The notes under the pieces: generated by a model | What the model saw: only the letters and a program-made list of their open reading frames with translations | The model's database searches: none | What the model was told of the DNA's origin: nothing | DNA from: Fratercula arctica | Taxonomy: Eukaryota > Chordata > Aves > Charadriiformes > Alcidae | Direction: 5' to 3' | NCBI GenBank assembly: GCA_947846985.1 | Contig: CANTUZ010000004.1 | Span: 49,825,672-49,889,671, forward strand | Length of the DNA stretch: 64,000 nt | Program-made: the position numbers and the translations under genes | Shown here: positions 35,201-47,200 of the stretch, piece after piece | Layout: every line of letters begins with the position of its first letter | How positions within the stretch are numbered: the first letter of the stretch is position 1

Positions 35201-38200
35201 GTTAAACGTATTAATGACTCAGAAGCGAGAAGGGTTCCAAGTTTTCGGGTGAGGAAAGGACGCAGTTGAGGATCGCTCTCTGCGAGGAAGCGAAGCTCCG
35301 CAGGCTGCGGTGTGCGCTGAAGGCACTCTGCCCTGGGAACGCCACAGCATGAGGACCCCAGCGTCGGTGTTTGCACCCAGGGCTTGTACTGGGAGCTGTT
35401 GAACTACCTGCAGATGTCAAGCTGACACATGGCAGCGTGTCAGTTTGGGTATTTTTCCCCCTCTTTTCCTTCTCAGCCGAGGAGGCAAGCCATCGCTACA
35501 TCCCTTATTTTGAATATAAGGTTTTTAGGGAAAGGAAGTAACAGGCAATCATGGTGCACCATGGCATGCCAGAGACCCACAAGGCTGGCTTCCCAGCTCT
35601 TGCTGTTTGATAACTGATTAAATTAGTTGTCAGCTTATCTTCATTTAATGCTTTTGCCCCCCAAAAATGGAGTGTTTTGTAGTTGTGCCTTTATTACACT
35701 GAACTACCTTGTGCTGTTCACAAGGAATCTCACTAAAGTGTTTCAGCTGATGTTAGTTAAATCAGTAAAGCTTTGGAGACCAGATCACGGCTAGGTTATA
35801 AGAATTGGGCTAGTACCCATCAGTAAGGGAATAAAATGGAGCTGAAGCATTTTGGAGTTGACCTGGGGCGAGTTGGGTGTAGGGGAGTCAGCAAAATAGC
35901 TGGGTGTTGCTTAGGGGCCAAACCTGGTGGTGGTTGTGTGGTGCGTAGGTGAGCTCTCACCGATGCCAAGAGAGAGGAGCAATGCAAAGTAACAGGCAAG
36001 AAGTGGGGAACTTGCCTGTCGTAGAGCTGTGAGGAGGATGCTGAGGACGAGAGAGTCTCTGACGCTGCTCTCACAAAATGCAGGCAGCACCTGGCTTCTG
36101 CAGAGATGGGGTGCAGATGTGGTCCCTGCAGCAGGACCCATCTCCCAGGAGCCATCTGGTCCCCTGTGTTGCTGGTGGTGGCACTGCAGAGGGACCTACT
36201 GGTGGGTTTCATCATGGTGTGGAACAGAGGAGAGCATGGGAAGGCCTGCGGGTGTTTCTGCTCAGGGCCCCATGGGATGCCTCAGGGCAATGTGCATCAC
36301 CCTGGACTGACAACTCGTCCCCTCTTACTCAGTCCCCCTGGGGAAGGCAAAACAAGCATCTGTGAAGGCTTTTCTTTTGAGGAAAAGGGAGCTACGGGAG
36401 ATGTTCCTGGATCCAAATGATGAGACCAGCCTTTATTAACCTTGCGCTTTCCCTGTCAAAAAACTGAAAAGCTCCCAAGAATTGGATTTTTAATTTTACT
36501 TTTATGCTTGGCAGAGCTTGTAAAGATCCTTCAGGGCAAGTTTGGCTCCCGGTTTGGAGGGTTGTTGCTTTGTTTGGGGGTTTTGCCGGTCTCTGCTGCT
36601 TGTAGTCCTGTAAAAATAATAATGAGGTCCTGATCTTGCGTCTATTGAATCCTAAGCAGAAAAGCCCCCATTGATTTCCAAGGGAGCAGGCTGAAGCCCT
36701 TCACAGATCGGGGTGGGAGCAGCTATTTAGCATAAGCAGGGATTGTTTGGCAAGTTTTCTAATGACCCAAACATTTTAACAAGCAGAGGAAACTCGGAGG
36801 GTAAAAAAGGCTCCCCGGTTTGGGGGTGGGGAGATGCCCTGCAGTGCTTCGTGGGAGCGATCCCTGGCTCTGGCTCTCCGTGACCTCCTGTTCCTCTCAA
36901 CCTGCTGTAATGCAGACCTTTCGCTTCTTCCCATCTCCGTTTTTATAACCTCAGTTTTGATGCAAGCCCAAAAACGTGAGCACCGGAGGCCATGGTGATG
37001 GCCACTGCCTGGGCCCCCTGTGACTCCGACGCGAGTCCCGCGTGCAGCTGAGCTGCAGCGCCGGCCTCCATCCCCTCACACCCCATCTTTGGTGCCATCA
37101 TATCAGTGTCGGCCGGCATTAGCCCCCAGCGCTGTGATCTGCAAGCCACACAATGCGCCGGGGAGAGTGTTAATAATCCCCCGCAGGGGTCCGGGGACGA
37201 GCTGGCGAGAGCCAGGGGCGAGCTGGTCCTGCCCACGGACAGGACGGGGCTGCTGAGCTCGAGGACCACTTGCATGGGGACAGGAGCCGGCCAAGGAGCT
37301 TTCCCAGTGCTTCACAGGCAGCCAGAGTAGAGGGAAAAAAAAGAGTTTTCTCAGAGGATTTGGGTGGTTTTGTGTTGTGTTTGGGGTTTTGTTTTTTTTT
37401 TTTTTTTATATTCCCCCTTTCACATGCAAGACTCAAGCACAAGAAATTCCCTCCCAGCAAAATATTTCAGCAGCTTCTTTGGAGACTGTTGGACTTGAAC
37501 TAACCTGTGATTTGATTTTTTTGCTTAAAATTTTTTAACTTCTCTATATAGATTCCCCCAGGCAAGCGTTTTGTTTTAAACCTGTGGCAGGATCCGTGCA
37601 AGATGAGCGTGCTGATTTCCCCAAGATGTGCTTTGGGAGATGGGGGTATCGGAGCTAAAAGTGAAGAGGAAAAACCAGTTGCAACGGGAAGATTAGGGAG
37701 TTAAGAGCGCGCCCTGACAACTAACATGTGCAACCAAAGATAAATCCTCCATGAGCCTGTCTTTAATTAAAAGAATGATTGGAATTAGGCATAGTACCAT
37801 CTCTCCTGATCTGTATCATGTGCATCTGTACGAATAAAGCATTTTTGGGGAGGGAGAAGAGAAGAACACCAGATTTTAATCTTCCTTTGGTAGCCGATAT
37901 GTCTGCCTTTTGAAAGGGCATATTTCTCCCTGTCTTAGAGTACCCAGGCTTGTTGACAGTAAACAACTGTCACTTGGCAGTTTATGAAAGAAGAAGAATA
38001 TTTAAGAAAACATGTCCAGTTTAAATAGTTGTGTTAATAGGCTAGGGATTCATGCACAAGTGGGGAGGGAAGGGGGAGCTGGTAAATTGAGGTGAATAAA
38101 TTAGCTGGCATTTACTGCGTAAGACATGAGCTGCGAGCAAATGCAGTTGGAAAAAAATTATATTAAAAAAAATGTTAGTTTTTACAGCCGATGTGTTATG

Positions 38201-41200
38201 CATATACTCGCAGCTTTCTGTGAAAGCTTTTTTTTTTTTGCTTTTTTTTTTTTTTCTCAGGGAAAACTCAGAAAAGCCTCTTGCTTCCAGCGTGCGGTGG
38301 GTTGGGCCCCGGGAGGCCCCTGGGTGGGCCGAGCCGCAGGGCTGGGAGCCCAGCACTCCCCCTCACTGGCCCTAATGCCGCTTCTCACCCCACGGGCAGC
38401 GCTTAGACCTTGCAGCCGCCCTGACGTGTCCTTCGCCTTTGCTTCGCAGGGGCGATTGGAAGAGGAGACTGCAAGGGAGCTCTGCCTCCCAATTTGCGAA
38501 CTGATTAATTACAGAAAGGAAGGGAAAAAAAAATAAAAAGAGAAGTCAGAAACGGCAGATGGTGTCCTCTCTGCATCCCTGCCCAAAGTCGCTACAAATC
38601 CATCACCCACCTTCTTCCGAGTTAAACACTCGTGAACATAGTGAGTGATGAGCAAGCGTAAAGCATTTATTCCAGCTCGGCCCAAAGGCATCAGTATCAA
38701 AAGTGTAATGAGTGAGGGCCTGGTGTCAGACACTTCAAATCTGTAATTAAGCATAAAAATAAGGTTCGGGCTTTCCGGGCTCTTGATTTCCCTGGCTTAG
38801 GAACAAGAGTATAAGCCGCTATTGGGGGTTGCTGATGTTGGCCTTGAAGGTACTGGGTAAAGCCACCCTTCTGCACCCCCAGCTCCCATCCTAGCTGGGA
38901 TACAAAATAAATACAGTATGTACCGTGGAGTTTAAACAAATACAGTGTTGATACTGTGTTACGGTTACTTAACCTTTCTGTCAGCCTTCAGTGCCTCGGC
39001 GGGGGACACCTTGACAGCGGCACCTTCTCTTGCCCTTGTTTCAGGTAGAGCAGAGGGAGCTGCTGGAGCAAACGGGAACCCCCAGAGGGTGGACGAAAGG
39101 GTCACACTTAATTCTCTTTCGGCCAGTGGTTTGATTAGTATAGCCATTATTTGGACAAGGAGGCAAAGGAAACCCAAACCTGAAACCTACGGCTGCAGAA
39201 ATGCTTTGAGATCTATCTGGCCAGGCAAAAAGGAAAATAACTCCTAGAAAGTGTTTATTGAGTTGTACTGGGACTCCAGCCTGTGCATTATTTAGTGAAG
39301 GAGTGAGATTTCTGCCTCGTTTTTATGTGTAGACGGGCTGGCATCTTGGGATTTGAGAAAGCAGTGGGCTTCTCTGTGGGGAAAGTCTTTGTGGAGGGAT
39401 GGGAGCCACAGGGGTGGGTGGGGGCACAGCAGGGGTTCTCCTTTGCCCCGTCGCCCTCAGTGCAGGGGCAAAAAGGGGCAGGTTTGTACCCACCGCTCTG
39501 GTTTCGGCAGTGGGTCGCTGCCTGCCTGTGCTGGATCTGGTGACCCCACACCATGTAAATCCTTCCTGTGAGGAGCCGTCTGCATGCTCTGAACAAGGTT
39601 GTCTTGTGGGTGGAATGTGTTAGTCCTGGCAAAAAGGGCCTGAAGCCTCCTCAGGTGCTTTCAAAATACATGTAGATGTTTGAAGTGGAGGTTTTCTCCC
39701 CCTCCTCCCAGTGCGTAGCGAATGAGGTGTGGATAAGCAGTGCAGTCTTTGCAGGAATAACTTCACCCAGTGCTCGAGCCTGGCCGTTTTGGGAATGAGA
39801 AGGAGCAGTTGGAGGAGCAATGCGTGGTGTCTCAGGGCAGGGAGGAAAGGAGATGACCCTGAATTAGCCGCCAGCCCTTGGAAATGGAGTGGAGGGGCCA
39901 GGCCCCAGGTTTTGGGTCACTCTAAACTTGGTCTCACTGCTGTGGGCAACTCTTGCTCCACATATGGATGTCTACATGAACGTGGATAAATAGGCGTAAA
40001 TATTTGAGGAGGTTGTCCAACTTCATGTCTTCTCTAGTGGTTTGTACGAGGTGGTGGTTCTTCCGTCCATCCCACCCAAGGGAAGTGTGGCTGAAGCTTA
40101 GCTTCGGTGACTGACTTTCAGACAAATCCAACCCTCGGGTGGCTGCTGGGCTCAGTTTTTATCACCCCCATTTTCCATCTGACAGAGAGAAGTAGCTATT
40201 TTCTTCCTCCTTTGTTGCAATGACCATCCCTGCTGTCGGAACAGTATCCATCTTACTCGGACACTTGGGTGCTCGTTCACAGAGAGGAAGAGGTTTTAGA
40301 AGTGTTTCTTGTGGGGGAAGGAAGGGAAAAGCTGGGAAAATCAGACTGTGGAGGATGGGGCAGGTGTCCAAAAGTACCTGTGGAATGTCCCTGGCTCGTG
40401 CAGGGAGGACCATCCATGTCCTGTTGCAGGACACTGGAAAAGGCACTCTGCAGAGGGTCTGCATTTCCTTATGGCAGCATTAAAATAGCTGCTTATAGAG
40501 GTGTCTAACCTGCTTCTGGCATCACTGGAGCCTAACGTAGTACACTTTGTAGAAGATGATTATTTGGGGGTGTTAAAACTGCTTGAAGGGAGTGGGAACT
40601 GAGACATGCGTGACTTCCTTGAACTCTCTCTTAATTTATTACGTGCAGTCCAAAACCCGCTGTAATAGATACGGTTGCAGGAGACCATTAAAAGGTCCGT
40701 TCTGGTGAACCTGATGCCCTGCTGTTGCTGCTGGAAATGATAAACCGCCGCGTTTGGGTCGGATGGTATGTGATGCCCTGTGTGTGTGCGCGTATGCATG
40801 GAAGCCAGTAAGTCCTGCTAATTTAGGGTTTGTTTTCCAAGTCTGTTTTGTATAACTCTGTAGACTTAATACAAATAAAGAACCGACCAAGTTTCCTGTG
40901 AGAAGCGCAGAACAAACGCGAAGCGTGGGATTTGAATGCAGAAAGGTGAAAACACAAATGTATACAGGAACAGTGAGTCAAACAAGCTGAAAAAATATTG
41001 TAAGGTTGATTTAACAGAGCAGTGAACTCAAAGCTGTCTAATCCCTTTAGCAGCCTTCTTTAAAGAGGAGAAATAAAAGAATTTTTGACATCTACTTTTC
41101 TTTTGCCATCTCTCCGACCTCTTTCAAATAATGCTGAAGGGTAAGAGTTGAGTTTAGCACAAGGACAGAGTGTTGCAGCTCTAGCTAGATGTGCTTTCTA

Positions 41201-44200
41201 AATAACAAAATCTTCATTTGTCATTCGCGACTTTAGATTAAAGTGGATCAGGCTTCCCAAAAGGAGATTACTGTTAAACTTCTCCAACTTGGGTACCTGG
41301 CACCTAAATCTCGCTTAAGGCACTGAAATAACAGGCTTGGTTTTGAGAGGTGCTGAGCCAGGTCAGACTCTGCATTTAAATCACTTAAGCACTCTTAAAT
41401 AAATCTGGCTATTCATTTTGATGCCTAGATATGGATTTCTGGGCTTAATCACCGACCTTTGCATTTCAAATGTTTGGCCTTTGTTTTCTTTACTAAGTAT
41501 GCAGACAGCATGGCCCCAAATTATTACTTTTTTTCCTTTTTACACAGCTGAAAACAGCTAGCAGAGAAAACTTGAAGTCCTGCATCTTATTACAGAGAAA
41601 TAGGAATCTTTGAAAAATACCATTTTATGTAACTCAAGGGAAACTTGCGAAAAGGGGAACATTTACTTATTTTCATTCATGTGAACATGATCCGTCATAT
41701 ATCTAAAACCCACAATCAGTTGGAAAAAAAACCCACCCAAACTACCCTAAACCTTTGCCCTCTCTTAATCCGTGTACAAGAAGTTGTTGTTTTTTTTTTA
41801 AGATGTGCTTTTTCCCCCCCCTGAAATAGGGGCAATTGATAGGCTCATAAACAAATACCAAACATTAAGTCCTAATCTCCATATAGAGGAGCCTGACGCT
41901 TTTTATGGAGAGAGAGGGTAGAGGGAGGAAACGGGGCCAGGAGTTTGAGGTTTAATGCTTATTAAAGTTTTAGTGGGTGGGAAAATGCAATCAATAAATT
42001 TTGTTTAATGCCTCAAAACTGGTGTTAGTTTTCACTAGCTACACTGGAGAGTAGTTTTCATTTTGAAACTAGGACACTCGTAGTTGGAATGACAATTAAT
42101 GTGGAGTGAATATGGTCCCAGTTGGAAGCCGATTTTTTTGAATAGCATGAAAACTCCCCCCACCTCCCTGCCTTGGCTCCGGAGTAGGGTAGCTTCCGTT
42201 TTTAATTAGCAAACCAGGCAAAATTTAGCTCATTGTGTCTTTCTGCTCTTTTGGCCAAGTGGATAGCTTGGATTTCTCCATCTTGCTGTCATGAGGCTGT
42301 TCTTTTTATTTTTTTTCCTTTGGTTTTGGTGCGGGGAGGAAGCGGGGGGCTTCAGGATACTTAGGATTAAAGTCATTGTTCGGGGTATTTACAGCCAGCT
42401 GCCTGCATTAAATGAAGATTAGAGGAGCGCACATTAAAAGTGCGAGGGAAATGCAGAGGAGCTGGGATTTGGGAGCTGCATAGCTGTGAACCGAAGGGGA
42501 AAGGTTGGGGCTCTATGGCAAATTTTTTTCTGATGCCATGTGATCTCAAAGACCATTTCAGAAAAGCATCACAAGTACCAGAAAAGCATCACAAGTAATT
42601 GCCAGGGCCAGGCCTGCCTGGGAATTGTAAGGGGACGGTGAGTCCTTGCATCTCTAAAAAGTCCCTCTGAGGTAAAGCTAAACGCTTTTGGGGCCTAGTG
42701 AACTTATATATTGTTTAAAAAATGCATCCACAAGAGCAGTTAAGAGGTGGTGAACATTTTGCTAGAATTGACTAAATAGCTGAAAACCTACCCCGAGGGC
42801 TGAGAACTCCAAAAGTAATGAATTTTTGGAGGATTTTAGGAAGGAAATGAGAGCATAGAGGAGGAGCCCAGAAAAAATATCTGAAAAGAATTGTTCAGCA
42901 ATGTATGCTTATTCTTTTAAGGATTTAATAAGACAGTTTAAAAATATTTCCAAAGATTGAGTTTCTCTCCTTCCGTTGTGCTTTGTGGAGCACTTGTTTG
43001 TGTAATCTGTAGGTCTTGTTGCAAACTTTGCTAATTACTTGGTGTGTGTCACCTACAAAGCCCCACCAGGTAGCCTGGTCCAGCAAAGCAGGAGGGATGG
43101 CATGGAGCACTGATGCTAAAGAGGATAGGTTTGCTCGGGGCCTCCACGCTTTGGCAGGACTCAACCCTGCTCTGATGGAGGCTGGGGACAAGCTTTGCTC
43201 AGTCTGTTGGGATGCTGGGAAACCTCAGTCTGTGCCTCAGTTTCCAAAGCTGCCTCCATTGGCTTTGGAAAGGAGTTGTGGTTGCTTGCTTGCTTGCTGC
43301 AATGATGAGGTTTTTTTGGACTTCTTCAGGCATGAGAAGCAGGAATGCAAAAATATGAGCTGTTCTGTGGTAGGATCTGTCTGTCGAGATGAAGCTGGGA
43401 TGCCCCTGCTATGCTGTGCAGAAGCTGGGGCCAAGTTGGCCACCGTTCTTCAGCGGCAACAAGAGGCAGATACCAAAAGGATGATGACCCATCAGCACAG
43501 TGTCTTGTGCTCCACCTAGGATCAGCCCAACAGGTGTTTTGTCACTCTGCCTTGAGTAGGGAGCGATCTGGCTTGACCACATTTGGCCATTGCAGTTGGG
43601 TGAGGGGGGCTGTGGGTCCAGCTGCAAGGACGCACTCACTCATGTGCCAGGCTGGGACTGGTGTCATCCCAGCCACGGACATGAGCTGCTGAGATCTGAT
43701 ACAGCTCATTGCTGCCCTCCTCTTGAGTAAGGCACAAAGGCTTTGATATCTGGGAGAGCAGGAACCATCTGCATGGGCATCCTTGAGGTGCTTTGGCATG
43801 AGCCAGGAACTCCCATAGGACAGACACATGGAGCAGCACAGCCTGGGGACCTCAGCATCCCCATGCTGATGGACCTCTGCTCCACTGCTCCCTGTCTTTA
43901 GGGACCATTGATGAAGAAGGGGAGGATGATGTCGTATCAGTTCTTTCATTTCTGTTAAAAAAAAAAAAAAAAAAAAAGGAGCGCAGAACTGTGAGATAAA
44001 TAGATACTGGTGGTGGTTGCTCTGCTCTTTTGTGTTTTGAGTGGGGAACCAAGGAAAGTGTTTCATTGCACAGTCTGGCCAGATTTTGAGGAAGACCTTG
44101 TCACTGCCTGTTCCTTTAAGCCAGCAAAGCCCAGCTGAGGGCTGTCTTTGAGACAGGCTCTGCACTCTCAGCAGCAACCAAAGCTTTGTGTCTCTGGGGT

Positions 44201-47200
44201 TTTGCATTCCCATTCTGGTTAGGTGTAGCCGGGAGACCCCTTTGGTTTGGTCTCTGGGTTTTTTTTCCTCCTCAGGGCTTTCCAAGTGCCAGAGGGAAAT
44301 CCTCCTGGCCAAAGTGTTTTTGTAACTATTTTAGCTTTGTGACGATTTATTTCTTCTTCTAACTCTCAGCATCTGAATTGGGTGATTTGAGAAAACAGTC
44401 CATTAAAAGGAGGATACTGTAGAGTCCTGATGAATCCTGTTTTCTACTTGGCCGGTGGAACAGAAAGCTAATTGCCAGTAGTAAATCCATTCAAAGGAGG
44501 GCTGGAGGGAGGGAGAAAAGCTAATATTCCTCCTTGAATGCCATTTAATCTCTGAAACCTTTCATGCAGATGTAAATTAGGATTTGCACAACAGACTCAA
44601 CAGTTGCTCCGTAGATAAGGCAGATTTGCAACATCTGCTTTTCCATTTGAGAAGCTCTTCCAAAGTAGCTGTCGGGGATAGCCAACCTAAACACCAGAGA
44701 TTTTTTTTTTTTTTCTTGCCATAATCTCTTGTTTATGAAGAAAGCTGCATCTGACAGAACTAAACCTGGTTATCGTTCTGCTAATTCTCTAGGAAAAAAA
44801 GTTTGCTTTCCTCCTAACAGAGATCCAAAAAAAAAAAAAAACCAAACCCGTGGGGATTTTTTACCACGGGTGGTAATAGAGCGCAGCACACTTCTTAACA
44901 TCTGTGGCAGAAGCCTTGTCTGGTAACAATTGCATAGGCCACTGCAGTGGTAATACAGTATAAACAGTTTACCTTGCATTATTATTAGGAAAGCTATTTT
45001 AAGCTTTTCCAGGAGAACTACACCCCTTCCAGCAAACACACGCAATAGGTGAACGATAAAGTGGCACCTTCAAATGACGGAGGCAAACCCTTTTCAGACG
45101 TGGTTTCCTAAAGGCACGTTTCTAAATCGTGGTTTAGGCTTTTACAGAAGCAACCAGATTTTTTAATTTTTGCTGAGGTTTGAGCCCCATTGAGCAGAGG
45201 AGGTAACCCAGCTAAACACCACGTCGGGAAATGATGTTGCTTAGGCAAAGCATCCCTTGCTGCTGTGATTGCAGGAGCTCCTTCCTGGGATGGCTGCAGC
45301 CTGACACTGGGAAATGTGCTCTGAGAGGGGTCTTGACCTTGAAGGGGGAGAAAAGGGGAGGAAGGGAGAAGACAGGATATCTATTTTATATAATACCTTC
45401 TATTTTATATATATAATGTTATATATAATATCATATACACAAAATGCTATATATAATATTATGTATGTATATATGTATGTATAGGTATATAAAAATATAT
45501 ATTTAATATTATATATATAAAACACATAAAACTTTTATATATTATGTTTTGCTGTGCCAGGCTGGTGATGTGCCCTTTGGGGTGGCAGGGCCGTGGCCAG
45601 GCAGGGATGCTCTTCCACTGGCACCTTCATGGCTGCTACAGAAAGGAGAAGCGTTGCCTTGCATAAAGCACCGCCAAAAATTTGTGTATAAAAGACATCC
45701 CAGCAGCTGCCCGCGGTGCTGTGAGGGTGAATGGTGACTTTAGGTGAGCTCGCTTTGCTGCGGGGGGCCGCTCCCTTGATCTTATCTGCCCTGAGAAGGC
45801 AGGTACTTGGGGAAATGTGGCGATCCCACGATCTTATCGTCCCCACCTCTCACGGGGGCTGCTGCTGGGTGCAGGGCCTGGGGCTGGTTTGATGGTTTTC
45901 AGTATTCCTCCGGGGCCCGTCTGCCTCTCTAGGGGACAGAGAGATCAGGCACATGGCAGGGTGCTCACGGGGAGGTGGCACTGGGGCCGCTTGTCACCCT
46001 TCCTGACTGCTTTTTAAATTAAGGCAGGTCCCAAATATACACCGTTCAGCAAGGAAACTGTTTTATTCCCCTTCTGGGCAACAGGGCTTGCTCTTCCCAG
46101 TGCAGAAGTCCTGAGGTGAGGTGGGGAAGTGGTCCCATCCCATAAGCAGACACACAGGTATTGGGAAAAACACTGTTGGGGGGGGGTGAACAATAGTATG
46201 GCCCCCATTAACATGGGGTGGGACACTTATTTAGAGTAAATGAAGATTAAGCAATGCATGGAGGACACGGCACTAGTCTGAGCCTGGGGATAGTCTACGT
46301 GCTCTTTGCCTGCCAGGTTTCCGTATCCCTTTAGCAGTTAGCCACTGACTCTGTGGCTGTGACCATCATCCCCCTGGGAACGGGATGCCAAACTCAACAG
46401 GAGAAAGCTCTGGCATGGTTGCTGCTCCGTGATCCTGTAATATATATCCTGTCATGGTGGATTTGGTGCAATAAAATACATAGAACAAGAAACGTTTTCG
46501 AATTAACCTGAAGAGAGAAGTGCGTGGAGTGCTGCTATCTTTCTGCTTGTTAATGTGCCAAATACAGCTTGTCCAGCTTGAAAAGGGGAAAATATGATCC
46601 ACTTAGAAATGAGCCACTTAGTCCATTCCACCACCAGGCTGTGAAGCAATCCCAAAAAGCCTCACTGGAATTGCCAGAGGTCAAGGTGGGGTGAGGAGTA
46701 TTTTCCTGGTGGTAGTTAAGGTCATGTGCCTGGAGCCCTCTGTGGTGGGAGTCCTCGGTTTTGGTTGTATGGTGCTGTGCCCTGGCTGCAGGATGCTTGC
46801 CAGAGGAGGAGGATGATGATGGGGGAGACATCTGCCCACCTGAGCAGTCCCTCAGTAGGCTCCCAAACACTTTGATGTTTGGAAAAGCAGGATCATGGGA
46901 AGCTATTCCAGGAGGAAAAACACAGGTGAACAGAAACGGATGGAGTGTCCTGGAGCCATGACCCAGCACCCTGCGAGGTGGTGTGGGGCCCTGCGGCTCC
47001 CCCCACCCCACCGAGCCTCCCATGGGCACCGTGGGCCTTCGCCCTGTGGGAGCAGCCCCTGTGCTTTCTGCCACAGCACCTGGAAATAGTCCCCAACACT
47101 GAGGAGGGCACCAGCCAGGCTCTAGGTTGGCTTGAAGTTCTTGGGGGGGCCATAAGCAGCCCAGGAATACCCCACCATCTTCTACCTCCTCGTCCTTTCG

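Noticed and set aside
43016..43519. 167-codon plus-strand ORF in intron 2
   Set aside because: No recognisable family, no flanking splice or promoter signal, and overlapping ORFs on the other strand. It is probably chance.
43957..43977. Poly-A as the tail of a processed pseudogene
   Set aside because: No polyadenylation signal, no coding similarity upstream and no target-site duplication could be seen.
43542..44312. 256-codon minus-strand ORF in intron 2
   Set aside because: It is interrupted by a poly-Phe stretch encoded by the poly-A run at 43,957-43,977, and I see no family resemblance. Chance is likely.
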